A program made the position numbers and the translations under genes. A DNA stretch of 64,000 bases from Paenibacillus sp. V4I3 (lineage in GTDB: Bacteria; Bacillota; Bacilli; Paenibacillales; NBRC-103111). Positions within the stretch are counted from its first letter, which is position 1, and the number at the start of each line of letters is the position of its first letter. Positions 53,000 through 62,117 of the stretch are shown here, piece by piece. The stretch covers positions 2,764,501 through 2,828,500 of the forward strand of contig NZ_JAUSZA010000001.1 in NCBI RefSeq assembly GCF_030817215.1, written 5' to 3'. The notes beneath the pieces were generated by a model. The model ran no database searches. It worked only from the letters and a program-made list of their open reading frames with translations, and was not told where the DNA came from.

Positions 53000-53200
53000 A
53001 CTCCTGTAGTATTTTCACCGGCAACCCCTAACCTTCTTGTCTTCCACACTATCGCATGTGATACGGGATTCATGTCCCAACCAGCCTAACCATGGTTGAA
53101 CAAGTAGGGGGGATGAACTGAATAGCTCTCGGGATCCAAGTCCCACGGGCAGAATCGTTCGATCCCCGGCTACCGTTATCTTACGGCCTCAAAAAAATGA
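53000..53200 (-). ncRNA. Candidate left-end noncoding RNA region of IS110 element C
   Basis: About 200 bases without a gene lie directly upstream of the broken transposase on its strand, the place where the bridge RNA lies in IS110-group elements such as IS621. Hairpin-forming stretches include GGGACTTGGATCCC and GCCGTAAGATAACGGTAGCC. Assignment rests on position only. Confidence 0.3.
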
Positions 53201-53213
53201 GGTCGACCAGAAA

Positions 53214-53240
53214 TATCTGGTGACCTCATAATACGAACGG
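53214..53240 (+). repeat. 27-base segment shared with 41996-42022
   Basis: TATCTGGTGACCTCATAA followed by TACGAACGG is identical in both places. Here it forms the 3' arm of a hairpin with ATGAGGTCGACCAG just upstream, at the outer edge of IS110 element C. Confidence 0.65.
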
Positions 53241-53286
53241 GCAGGTTGGACGACGCGCCTTCTCTCCATTCTAACTGCCCTTTTTT
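53239..53286 (+). terminator. Terminator-like hairpin
   Basis: GGGCAGGTT pairs with AACTGCCC across a 25-base loop, followed by TTTTTT. Confidence 0.55.
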
Positions 53287-53411
53287 GAAACTAGTTTTCA
53301 TTTACTACCATTTCCAGATCATACAGTTCTCTGTTCCCTTTTTCATTCCTTCAGCTGCCTTCTAATTCCGAAAGGTTATTAAATGGTAGAGTCGATCACC
53401 TTCAGCCCCTC

Positions 53412-53654
53412 ATGGGCTTTCTATGCGCCTATGTTATGTTCAGCGAGTCCTGCAGTTATTCTATTCTAAAAATAAGAGGAATGGAAAAGACCATCGAAAT
53501 GGTCGGGCCGTCCGGTCTGACACGCGAGAGCATTGTGTTTGATGTCGGTTTATTCGAGGGTATCGCGTCATGGGACCGGTGGCCTATATTCGCAAACGCC
53601 TTGGAGGTTCAATTCTTAAGAATACTCACTTTATTCTTAAAAAACAGCATATGA
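53412..53654 (+). other. Unrecognised open frame in decayed DNA
   Basis: Eighty codons, including EMVGPSGLTRESIVFDVGLFE. AAGAGG lies one base from an internal ATG at 53478, not a good spacing. I recognise no family and suspect a gene fragment. 53287-53411 and 53655-53757 show nothing convincing. Confidence 0.25.
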
Positions 53655-53757
53655 CTTGCTTCCTCACTTTGTTACTATGAAGTTTGTCGAGGTGTCGCTG
53701 AACACATAAGCCACAGGCGGACTGTGCTTGCCCGAAAACGATGCGTTTTGCGTCTGC

Positions 53758-54057
53758 CTAAATAAACGGTGGAAAGGAGATGTCGTCGGACATCACTTTG
53801 CAGGCAGGCGGAACAAGGGGATTGGGAAATTTCCCCGAGTTGGAGCATCCATTCGGGCTGCGCGACGGCGATAATTCGTTTATATGGGCCATGGGCGATT
53901 TCTTTCCTTTATCGTGATAACCGATGGCTTGCACCACTTCTTTCACTTCTTCTTCGCTAAGCAACGTTTGCACGAAGTTCGTAAATGGGGCAATCTTTTC
54001 ATGAGAGGTCATCTTTTCGATTCGTGGTGTCATGATTACCGATTCTACTAAACGCAA
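53758..54057 (-). pseudogene. Possible transposase N-terminal fragment
   Basis: The minus strand contains FTNFVQTLLSEEEVKEVVQA and then IGYHDKGKK, reminiscent of the N-terminus of IS4-type transposases in Paenibacillus. The sequence after this loses any such character and the frame ends without the catalytic domain. The identification is from memory and weak. Confidence 0.35.
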
Positions 54058-54133
54058 AGTCTCTTTTCATATTTTATTCCCTGTTAATGGATAATCAACA
54101 CACCTGATGTCCGACATCTGTCTGCAACGTTAT

Positions 54134-54585
54134 AGACGAGGGTACCGTCAGCGCGCTCGAGGCGCAGTGAGCGTTATTGACATTCTGTCAACTCGCGGGC
54201 ATCATCAAGCGAATCCCAATGACCGAGATGAGCGCAAAGGACTTCCGTCAGGTCATCGACGTTGACTTAAACGCGCCGTTCATCGTGGCAAACGCTTTCA
54301 AACAGTCGATGATAAAGAAAGGCGGCGGCAAGATCATCAGCATCTGTTCGAGGTTGAGTGAGCTGGGCCGCGAGACAGTCAGTGCCTATGCGGCAGCCGC
54401 CCCCCTTCAACCAGTTTATCATCAGCAAGATGCCCGCGGCCCGTTGGGGCACGCCGGACGATTTGCAAGGTCCAGCCGTGTTTCTGGCCTCGCCCGCATC
54501 CGATTTTGTTAGCGGTTACATCCTGTATGTAGACGGAGGCATTTTGACTTACATTGGAAATAAGTCACAGAATTGCGTTATTTAA
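54134..54585 (+). pseudogene. Broken short-chain dehydrogenase gene (KduD / gluconate 5-dehydrogenase type)
   Basis: Pieces of one SDR gene are visible in two frames: DEGTVSALEAQ then a stop, AGIIKRIPMTEMSAKDFRQV and VDLNAPFIVANAF, ending near SAYAAA, and then in another frame [20 protein letters not shown] and [12 protein letters not shown] to the end. The stretch after SAYAAA, normally with the catalytic Lys and about 45 residues, is deleted, and the N-terminal Rossmann part is missing. KduD-type enzymes act on unsaturated uronate breakdown products, which fits the alginate-lyase-type gene starting 15 bases downstream. Confidence 0.75.
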
Positions 54586-54600
54586 GAAAGGAGAGCGATT

Positions 54601-57573
54601 ATGAAAAAGCATTTGAAACAGGTCTTATCGTTATTGTTATGTGTACCAATAATATGTATGCCGACGCTTGTCCTGGGATCAACAGCGAATGTTGCTGCCG
54701 CGGCTGAGAACGTCACACTGGGTGATCCTATTGTGTCTACCGGTCCCAAAGGCTTTACCACAAGGATAGAGGCGGAAGATTTTTATAAACATACAGGCAA
54801 TATCTATATAAGGGACAACGGAAATACGGTACCGGGATCTGCCGCCGCGGATGATGTCGTTTTAACAGGCGCCTCGGGCGGCAAATTTGTGGATTTCAGC
54901 GACCCTGTCGCCAACTATAAAACGGGCAGCGGCTCTAATAATAACACCATTCCATCGGGGCAGGACAAGGCCAGCTGGAGGGTGATTGTACCTGCGGCGG
55001 GCGTTTATGAATTAGCTTTTAAATATAACAACCCAGCCACAAAGGTGGGCGGTTACCGAAATGTCCGCGACGAGAGGAATAGCCGCATTATTATCAACGA
55101 TGATGAACCGGATTTTACGAATACTATGGATCCGCATTGGGCGGGCTGGATGATTTTCAATATGTCCGGATACATTGACAGTTATAATCCGGAGACCAAC
55201 ACATCCCTGACTCCGCAGACGGACAATGACTATGCAAACGTAAAAGGCAATACGGCTTGGAATAACAACTATATGAACGTCTGGCTGGAGAAGGGTGAAA
55301 ATACCGTTATTTTGGGAATGGAGGCGCCTCCGGGACAGGCGGTTTACGATGGACCCAATTTGGATTATTTCGATGTGACCTATATTGGAGACCAATATGT
55401 CAGCAAGGACACGATCCCCTATCTGAGCGACGATTTCGTCTTCCAACATCCGGGCGTCTATTTCACACTGGAGGACCTTGATAACATCAAGGCAAATAAA
55501 AACAACTTGGATACAGTATATGGAAAGGGATATCAGGAACTCGTAAGCGCCACTACCTGGTTCGATAACAATAAGGTTAATCTGGCGCCTGTGCTCGATG
55601 TGGGTCCTTACAACAGCCCCAATATCGGAGGTACCGAATTTACCCGCGGCGGCAGCAAGGCGCTCTATTACGCTTTACGGTACTATTTGGACGGAGACGT
55701 AGCCTACGGGAAAAAAGCGAGAGACGTCCTCAATGGGTGGGCCAACACTCTGAAGACCCTCGGGCTCGGAAACGACTTGAAGCTGCGCATCGCCATCGTG
55801 GGGCCGGATTTCGTGAACGCCGCCGAGATCATAAGGCAAGTCTACAATAACGATCCCTCCGTTGCGCCGACGGACAAATGGCAGAAGGCAAGCATGGCCG
55901 AATTTGAGACTTTCCTGCACTTGCTGCTGTCCAAGACCTACGATTTTTATCCCCAGGCCAATGGCAACTGGGATGCTATTCTCGGCGACTTCAACATGGC
56001 CACAGTGGTCTATTTGGAGGATGTTGGCTTATTTAACGATGCGCTGAAGCAGCGGTATCTCGGCACTTACAGGGAAGGTAACACTGTGTCCATGGGAAGC
56101 CTACCCAGCTATATTTACCCGTCCGGCGAGCAGCAGGAAAGCAGCCGCGATCAGACACACGCCAGGATGGGCATTACGGGTCTTGCTTCTCAGGCGGATA
56201 TCGCCTGGAACCAGGGTATCGATCTTTACGGGGCCTATGACAACCGCCAGCTTAAAGGCACGGTGTACAGCGCGAGATATGCAGTCGGCGAGGAAGTGGA
56301 ATCGGCTACGTTCATTTCCGACAAGAACAGAACGCAAAGCGGTATTGAGGCCATCGGATACGAGATCGTCGGCAACCACTATCTCAACCAGGTCGCGGAC
56401 GTGGCCGCTGAGGGAGAAACGGATTTAATTTATGAAGCGGCGAAGATGCGTCTGCGTACGGGCTCAATAAATAACGAAGCCGGCCGGAAGGCTAACTATT
56501 ACGGTGCGATGATTTTCACAGATAAGCCTTACGATGTTGCAATGACTTTGAGCGCCAACAAAAACGCGTTGAGCTCCGTAGGCGATGAAATCGTCCTAAC
56601 GGCCAATGTGCAGACGGATTCCGGCATCAAGCGCGTAAACTGGGATATTCCGGAGTCGCTGAAGCCATACATCGATTACGAGATCATCAGCGACACGATG
56701 CTGAAGCTGAAATTGAGGGAGATGCCTGACCTTTATGAGATCGCCGGCGTCATCAAGGCAACATCCGTCAAAAAGGCCACCGTCAGCGCTACCTTCTCCA
56801 TCTCAATCGACAAGAAGCCGCCGGTGACGACGGCTGCTGTCTCACCAGCTCAGCCGGACGGGCTTAATGGGTGGTATGGACACGCTGTAACAGTTAACTT
56901 TAACGCTTATGACAATCTGTCGGGCGTAGCCAAAACAGAGTACAGTTTGGATGACGGACACACATGGCAGGCTTATACATCGGCGTTAATGTTCGACAAA
57001 GATGACAAATATACCGTGAGCTACCGTTCGACGGACAACGCCGGCAATGCAGAAGCGGTGAAAACGATCGGCTTCAATCTGGATTCGACGCTACCTACAA
57101 TTACGGTTACCGGACTTGTGTACGGCACGTACAGCGATTCTATGGATATTACGTCGATCCTTACGTTCAGCGATAACTTGTCCGGAGTCGACAGCAGCAA
57201 GACAACGGTCACGATAAGTACAAATGGTGAACCCCAAACCGTGCAGCAAGGAGCCACTATTCCGCTATATACGCTGCCGCTTGGTTCGCACACATTTATC
57301 GTAACGGCAAGTGACCTGGCAGGGAATACGAGTAGTCAAACCGTATTGTTCCAAACTACGACAAGCGTCCAATCCTTGCAGGCATTGGTCACACGCTTTA
57401 TGAATACCGGATGGATCGATAACGCGGGCATTGCCAACAGCTTGCAGAGCAAATTGGCCAAGAACAACCTAGATACTTTCGTGAGCGAAGTGCAGGCCCA
57501 AAGCGGCAAGCATATTTCTGCGCAAGCCGCAGGCTACTTGCTTCGGGATGCCCAGTATTTGTTGTCCAAATAG
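54601..57573 (+). CDS. Secreted alginate-lyase-family polysaccharide lyase with CBM, Ig and FIMAH domains
   Basis: A 990-residue protein, start behind AAAGGAGAG. It has a signal peptide (MKKHLKQVLSLLLCVPIICM, cleavage near AAAA at about 36), an N-terminal CBM35/6-like module (RIEAEDFYKHTG, about 50-275), the alpha/alpha-barrel alginate_lyase domain (about 285-650) with YFTLEDLDNIKAN, NWDAILGDFNMATVVYLED and SSRDQTHARMGITGL, Ig-like and OmpL47-like domains (about 650-910), and a C-terminal FIMAH domain (TRFMNTGWIDNAGIANSLQS, GYLLRDAQYLL). Such lyases cleave alginate, glucuronan or related uronate polymers by beta-elimination outside the cell. The exact polymer is not readable from sequence. 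Confidence 0.87.
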   Translation: MKKHLKQVLSLLLCVPIICMPTLVLGSTANVAAAAENVTLGDPIVSTGPKGFTTRIEAEDFYKHTGNIYIRDNGNTVPGSAAADDVVLTGASGGKFVDFSDPVANYKTGSGSNNNTIPSGQDKASWRVIVPAAGVYELAFKYNNPATKVGGYRNVRDERNSRIIINDDEPDFTNTMDPHWAGWMIFNMSGYIDSYNPETNTSLTPQTDNDYANVKGNTAWNNNYMNVWLEKGENTVILGMEAPPGQAVYDGPNLDYFDVTYIGDQYVSKDTIPYLSDDFVFQHPGVYFTLEDLDNIKANKNNLDTVYGKGYQELVSATTWFDNNKVNLAPVLDVGPYNSPNIGGTEFTRGGSKALYYALRYYLDGDVAYGKKARDVLNGWANTLKTLGLGNDLKLRIAIVGPDFVNAAEIIRQVYNNDPSVAPTDKWQKASMAEFETFLHLLLSKTYDFYPQANGNWDAILGDFNMATVVYLEDVGLFNDALKQRYLGTYREGNTVSMGSLPSYIYPSGEQQESSRDQTHARMGITGLASQADIAWNQGIDLYGAYDNRQLKGTVYSARYAVGEEVESATFISDKNRTQSGIEAIGYEIVGNHYLNQVADVAAEGETDLIYEAAKMRLRTGSINNEAGRKANYYGAMIFTDKPYDVAMTLSANKNALSSVGDEIVLTANVQTDSGIKRVNWDIPESLKPYIDYEIISDTMLKLKLREMPDLYEIAGVIKATSVKKATVSATFSISIDKKPPVTTAAVSPAQPDGLNGWYGHAVTVNFNAYDNLSGVAKTEYSLDDGHTWQAYTSALMFDKDDKYTVSYRSTDNAGNAEAVKTIGFNLDSTLPTITVTGLVYGTYSDSMDITSILTFSDNLSGVDSSKTTVTISTNGEPQTVQQGATIPLYTLPLGSHTFIVTASDLAGNTSSQTVLFQTTTSVQSLQALVTRFMNTGWIDNAGIANSLQSKLAKNNLDTFVSEVQAQSGKHISAQAAGYLLRDAQYLLSK

Positions 57574-57647
57574 TAAGAGGGTATTGCCTGCTTCCGTTAA
57601 CTGACGTATCAAAGCTGCATAATTTAATAGCCTATTGTAGATCAGCC

Positions 57648-57704
57648 CCTCTTGTGCAAACGGAATGTAGATAAACTTCCATAAATGTACAAGAGGTTTT
57701 TTTT
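57648..57704 (+). terminator. Intrinsic terminator after the lyase gene
   Basis: CCTCTTGT and ACAAGAGG pair around a long loop, directly followed by eight T. Confidence 0.75.
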
Positions 57705-57753
57705 ACCGTGTACCAGGGATGTTTAAGTTAACTAAAGCATACCCTGAATCGGC

Positions 57754-58086
57754 ATGAAAAGTTTCTCTCATGCAGATTTCAATAGGGAAAAAATCTCAAG
57801 TATACGGAGAAGGAACGGGCTGCACTCATGGACCATTTCTGGCTTACATAACCACTTTTCAAAATATGTTCTAGATATATATAAATGGGTGTCGGAAAAT
57901 TTACCTGGTTCGTATGGATTGTTATATGTTCATAACGATGAGGATTTCAAGGGTAAAGACGATAACAGTAACAATTTTATAGTCTGGAAATTAGCAAGGG
58001 GTAATTTAACTCAAGAGAAAGACAACTACCTATCACCATATATACCAGTAGTTGAAGATGAATACGATCCAAGTAGGAATGACTAA
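57754..58086 (+). CDS. Orphan Imm7-like immunity protein
   Basis: A 110-residue soluble protein with YGLLYVHNDEDF, FIVWKLARGNLTQEKDNYLSP and IPVVEDEYDPS, the pattern I associate with the Imm7 family of polymorphic-toxin immunity proteins. No ribosome site is evident before the ATG, and an in-frame stop lies just upstream, so expression is uncertain. No toxin gene is adjacent. An orphan immunity gene can protect against toxins of competing relatives. The C-terminal motif is convincing; the N-terminal 40 residues are less so. Confidence 0.6.
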   Translation: MKSFSHADFNREKISSIRRRNGLHSWTISGLHNHFSKYVLDIYKWVSENLPGSYGLLYVHNDEDFKGKDDNSNNFIVWKLARGNLTQEKDNYLSPYIPVVEDEYDPSRND

Positions 58087-58342
58087 ATAAAATACTGTCA
58101 CTATGCTTAACGAGAAGCAAGTGCTGAGTAAACAATTACATAAGCTCATTCCGCTAACGGAGAACAAGTGTTAAGTAAATGTAACATGATTGAAATCTTA
58201 TTTTCATGTGGCATTAATGAATCAAGCCTATAATAAAAGTCGACCCCCCTTTAAAATATAAACTTAGACCCTCAGCCCGTTGCTGTGGGTCTCTTTTTGC
58301 TATTAAACTAAAGGGCATTTTAACGCAACATTTGAAAGTTTA
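58087..58342. other. Intergenic region with repeat fragments and a terminator-like hairpin
   Basis: Contains CCGCTAACGGAGAAC (near 58148) and ACTAAAGGGCATTTTAACG (near 58307), the two halves of the window's intergenic repeat, about 150 bases apart. Between them AGACCC / GGGTCT with CTTTTT (58266-58298) forms a terminator-like hairpin. No gene seen. Confidence 0.5.
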
Positions 58343-58475
58343 TTAGTGAAATCTAAACCAAGCGAACCATCCTTTTTCTTTATCCTTTACTACATAAATT
58401 TGACCATGAGAGGCATCATATGCTGGCAAAAATTTAGGGAAAAGTATCTCAACAAACCAAGAATTTTTTGCCACT
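58343..58475 (-). pseudogene. Remnant of an unknown small protein gene
   Basis: The minus strand reads AKNSWFVEILFP in one frame and, after one extra T in a T run near 58440, PKFLPAYDASHGQIYVV then KDKEKGWFAWFRFH and a stop in the next. The two pieces read smoothly together, which suggests a frameshifted gene end. No start or ribosome site was found. Low certainty. Confidence 0.35.
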
Positions 58476-58603
58476 TAGGAAATAACTGAAACAAAAACCT
58501 ATAACCTGTTGTTTGGAACCGTAGATAGCGAGATCGATATTGTTAATATTTACCACCCAATATACAGCCGTACTTACAAATCCGTCAACAATAAATATGT
58601 TTG

Positions 58604-58644
58604 TTGTATCAAGAATTTGATAAATGTTATACTTGATATATCAA
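58604..58644 (+). promoter_or_regulatory. Promoter and palindromic operators of the GntR/LacI gene
   Basis: TTGTAT (58604) and TATACT (58628) are 18 bases apart. TATCAA-GAAT-TTGATA (58607-58622) is a perfect inverted repeat inside the spacer, and TTGATATATCAA (58633-58644) a perfect palindrome just after the -10. Both carry TATCAA/TTGATA half-sites, so a dimeric repressor could shut this promoter off, probably the gene's own product. Confidence 0.6.
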
Positions 58645-58673
58645 CAATATTACAGGTGAAGGATTGATAGGTC

Positions 58674-59802
58674 ATGTCGTTATACGAGAAGATATATAGT
58701 CATTTGCTGGATGAAATCAAGGCAGGTAGGCTCAAACCTGGCGATCGTATTCCTTCGGAAAACGAATTGTCTACTCAGTTCAGCGTTAGCCGCATTACGT
58801 CGAAAAAGGCGTTGGAGATGCTTGCACAGCACGACTGGATCGAGAGGTTGCAGGGAAAGGGATCGTACGTCGCCCAGAAAATTCTCAATTACCACGAACA
58901 GCAGGAAGCGGTTCCTTCCGGCTGGGGGGAACGCGATCACGCTGCGAGCCCGAGGATCGTCCAGCCTCATCTTACCCGACTTTGATCATTCCTTTGGACT
59001 TAAGATGGTACGCGGAATTGAAGAGCGGTGCTCGAGCTATGGTATCCCGCTTATGCTGAAGCTGACTTATGATAAACAAAACGTGGAGGAGGAGGCGATC
59101 CGTGCATCGATTCGGCAGGGTGCTTCGGGTTTGATTGTTTTTCCGGTACACGGAGAGCACTATAACGCCGAACTATTGCGTCTTGTTCTTAACGGGTTTC
59201 CGGTCGTGCTGGTGGACCGCTATTTGCGCGGGATTGCCGCAACGGCCGTGTATACGGATAATCGCAAAGCCGCGCAGGAACTGACCGAGTATCTTCTCGA
59301 TCAAGGTCATCGGGAAATCGCCTTCGTTTCGCCGCCGTCCGAAAACACCTCGACGATTGAGGACCGCATTCAAGGGTACTTGTCGGCATTTACACAGCGC
59401 GGGATTCCGGCAAATCCGGACATGATCGTGACGAACCTTTACAGCACGCTGCCGGTCGGCGGGACGAAAGAATACATCTCGAACGATTATGGAACGCTGC
59501 AATCTTTTATCGAAAGGTATCCGGGCACGACGGCCTTCCTGGCTTGCGAATATCTGATGGCTATGCGCATATCCGAGTGGCTGAACAGGATGGGCAAGCG
59601 GGTTCCGGATAATTATGAAATAGTCTGTTTCGATTACCCTGAAGATTCGTTTGGCCCGCCGGAGTTCACGCATATTCGGCAGGACGAATGGAGTATCGGA
59701 CAACGTGCGTTGGACTTGCTAGCAGCCAAATGGGCAGGTGAAGTGACCCCGGAAAACCACCTGGTTGAGCACAAGTTGATTCGGCGGCAAATAAAGAGTT
59801 GA
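58674..59802 (+). pseudogene. GntR/LacI-type sugar regulator split by a frameshift
   Basis: Frame one gives the GntR winged helix (MSLYEKIYSHLLDEIKAGRL, IPSENELSTQFSVSRITSKK, LQGKGSYVAQ) and then loses sense after VPSGWGERD. The neighbouring frame supplies AGGNAITLRARGSSSLILPD and the whole LacI-like effector domain (TYDKQNVEEEAIRASIRQGA, EYLLDQGHREIAFVSPP, CFDYPEDSFGPPEFTHIRQD). The junction is at a run of six G near 58925. The rest is intact, so this is a single recent lesion or a sequencing error. Restored, it would be a repressor of about 375 residues controlling the GH125-transporter operon downstream. Confidence 0.82.
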
Positions 59803-59837
59803 TATAATAAGATTAAAATTGGTATATAAATAGTATA

Positions 59838-59892
59838 TTGACATTATATTATTCGAGATGTTATATTGATACCATGAAAGGAAGCGATTACA
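59838..59892 (+). promoter_or_regulatory. Sigma-A promoter and cre-like site of the GH125 operon
   Basis: TTGACA (59838-59843) and TATATT (59862-59867) are 18 bases apart. AGGAAGCGATTACA (59879-59892), just after the expected start, matches most of the CcpA cre consensus and would act as a roadblock. Confidence 0.55.
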
Positions 59893-59912
59893 ATCTGAAT
59901 AGGAGAGTGGTT

Positions 59913-61187
59913 ATGTATAGTTCGGTTTATCGGAAAATTGAAGAAACAGCGTTTCGACTTCAGCGGATCGACCCGGGACTTTCTGAAATCTTTCAGAAAT
60001 GCTATCCGAATACGTTGGAAACGACCGTAGAACTGTTGGACGACGGGACGTCCTTCGTCATTACCGGAGATATCCCGGCGATGTGGCTCAGAGATTCGTC
60101 CGCCCAGGTTCGGCCCTATATTCAGCTGGCAGCCGACGATCCGGATGTACAGCGGATGATACGCGGGGTAATCGAACGGCAGGCCCGATACCTGATGCTC
60201 GATCCATACGCAAACGCATTCAATAAGGAGCCGAATGGGCAAGGGCATTCGGGAGACCTAACGGTCAAAGGACCTTGGGTTTGGGAACGGAAGTACGAAT
60301 TGGATTCACTGTGTTATCCTGTTCAACTGTGCTGGGACTATTGGGAAGCTACTCAAGACAGAATGGTATTCAGTGAAACGGTACATACGATGTTTCATCG
60401 GATTGTTGAAATCATGCGCGTAGAACAGCGGCACGACCGAGATTCCGAGTACGCTTTCGAAAGAACGGGCTGCCCTCCTTCAGACACGCTGCCTTTCAGC
60501 GGAAGAGGCACCCGAACCAATTATACCGGCATGATCTGGTCGGGCTTCCGACCGAGCGACGATGCCTGCAAGTTCGGATTCCTGATCCCTTCGAATATGT
60601 TCGCCGTCATCATCCTTCGTTATATTGGACAGTTGGCCAAGGAGATGTATCATGACCACGGCTTATGTGAAAGCGCTTACAAATTATCTGTAGAAATCGA
60701 ATTCGGTATCGAGACATACGGCAAGGTCAAGCATCCTGAGCACGGATGGATGTACGCTTACGAAACCGACGGCTTCGGCAACTACAATCTGATGGATGAC
60801 GCCAACGTTCCGAGCCTGCTTTCGATTCCTTACCTTGGTTACCGAGACGCGAACGACCCGGTCTATAGGAATACAAGAAAGTTCGTTCTAAGCCCGGATA
60901 ACCCGTATTACTCGTCGGGCCTCTTCGCCCAAGGCGTCGGCAGCCCGCATACGCCGCCCGGTCACATTTGGCCGATCGGACTCATCATCCAAGGGCTGAC
61001 CTCGATCGATCCTATTGAGCGGGACGATCTGGTACGGATGTTAGTTTCCACTACCGCAGGCACAGGCTTTATGCACGAAAGCTTCCATACCGACAGACCG
61101 GATACGTTCACAAGAGAATGGTTCGCTTGGGCGAACAGTTTGTTCGGCGAGTTTATTTGCCGATGGCTCGAACAGAAACCCGAATAA
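59913..61187 (+). CDS. GH125-family exo-alpha-mannosidase
   Basis: The ATG at 59913 follows AGGAG; the frame is open to 59838 but that part overlaps the promoter. The 424-residue cytosolic enzyme has FVITGDIPAMWLRDSSAQVR, ANAFNKEPNGQGHSGD, YTGMIWSGFRPSDDACKFGF, MDDANVPSLL and STTAGTGFMHESFH, all typical of GH125, an inverting family that removes alpha-1,6-linked mannose. No calcium-dependent GH92 features are present. It heads an operon with two permeases and a binding protein, so imported alpha-mannosides are the likely substrate. Confidence 0.93.
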   Translation: MYSSVYRKIEETAFRLQRIDPGLSEIFQKCYPNTLETTVELLDDGTSFVITGDIPAMWLRDSSAQVRPYIQLAADDPDVQRMIRGVIERQARYLMLDPYANAFNKEPNGQGHSGDLTVKGPWVWERKYELDSLCYPVQLCWDYWEATQDRMVFSETVHTMFHRIVEIMRVEQRHDRDSEYAFERTGCPPSDTLPFSGRGTRTNYTGMIWSGFRPSDDACKFGFLIPSNMFAVIILRYIGQLAKEMYHDHGLCESAYKLSVEIEFGIETYGKVKHPEHGWMYAYETDGFGNYNLMDDANVPSLLSIPYLGYRDANDPVYRNTRKFVLSPDNPYYSSGLFAQGVGSPHTPPGHIWPIGLIIQGLTSIDPIERDDLVRMLVSTTAGTGFMHESFHTDRPDTFTREWFAWANSLFGEFICRWLEQKPE

Positions 61188-61206
61188 AGAAAGGTGGTCG
61201 GAACTT

Positions 61207-62112
61207 TTGATTGCAGCATCCCGCAAGAGGGTTTACCGCCAATGGATCAAGGGTTATTTGTTCATCCTCCCCTCGATTATCGGTTTCAGCGTATTCGTCG
61301 CCTATCCGTTAATCTCTTCTCTTTATTATGCGCTTACGGAGTGGGACGGCATCAACAAGCCTAAGTTTGTCGGATTCGATAACTTCACTTATATGTTTAC
61401 AGTCGATCCGGCTTTCTGGAAGTCGCTCCGAGTGACCTTCTATTTCGTTCTGCTCAATGTGCCTTCATCACTCATATTCGGCCTAGTACTGGCCATGCTT
61501 CTCAACCGCAAGCTGCCGGGCATCAAGTTTTTCCGGACTGCCTTTTACTTGCCGACGGTTATCCCAGCGGTGGCAACCTTGACCCTATGGCTTTTCATGT
61601 ATCATCCGCAGTATGGATTGGCCAATCAGGTGCTCAGATTGTTCGGCCTGCCGGCCGCTCCTTGGCTCACGAGCGAGAATACGGCTCTTCTATCCATCAT
61701 CCTGTCCGGCTTGTGGCAGGTCGGTTCGGGGATGATCATCTTCTTAAGCGGACTGCAATCCGTACCGCAGGATTTGTATGAAGCTGCGGAGGTGGACGGG
61801 GCCAGCGGATGGACGACGTTCTCCCGTGTGACGCTGCCGATGATCACACCGATTCTTTTTCTGCAGCTCATTTTGGGTATTATCGGCTCCTTTCAGGCCT
61901 TCACCCAAATTGTTGTCTTAACTCACGGCGGTCCCAACTTCTCGACGATGCTGCTCAATTATAAGATTTACGGAGATGTGTTTAACGGTAAAATGTTCGG
62001 ATACGGTATCGCTGAGGTTTGGGTTCTGTTCCTCATCATCATGTTCTTCACTCTGCTTACTTACAGGTATTCCAATCGATTCGTGTATTACGAAAATGAC
62101 AATAGGGGGTGA
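61207..62112 (+). CDS. Sugar ABC transporter permease, MalF/UgpA type
   Basis: A 301-residue protein starting at a TTG behind AAAGGTGG. It has six membrane segments and the EAA loop LYEAAEVDGASGWTTFSRVTLP. It begins RVYRQWIKGYLFILPSIIGF, usual for this family. The end overlaps the leader of the next permease. It forms the channel with its partner, and imports the glycan delivered by the binding protein encoded at the window end. Confidence 0.93.
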   Translation: MIAASRKRVYRQWIKGYLFILPSIIGFSVFVAYPLISSLYYALTEWDGINKPKFVGFDNFTYMFTVDPAFWKSLRVTFYFVLLNVPSSLIFGLVLAMLLNRKLPGIKFFRTAFYLPTVIPAVATLTLWLFMYHPQYGLANQVLRLFGLPAAPWLTSENTALLSIILSGLWQVGSGMIIFLSGLQSVPQDLYEAAEVDGASGWTTFSRVTLPMITPILFLQLILGIIGSFQAFTQIVVLTHGGPNFSTMLLNYKIYGDVFNGKMFGYGIAEVWVLFLIIMFFTLLTYRYSNRFVYYENDNRG

Positions 62113-62117
62113 AACGA

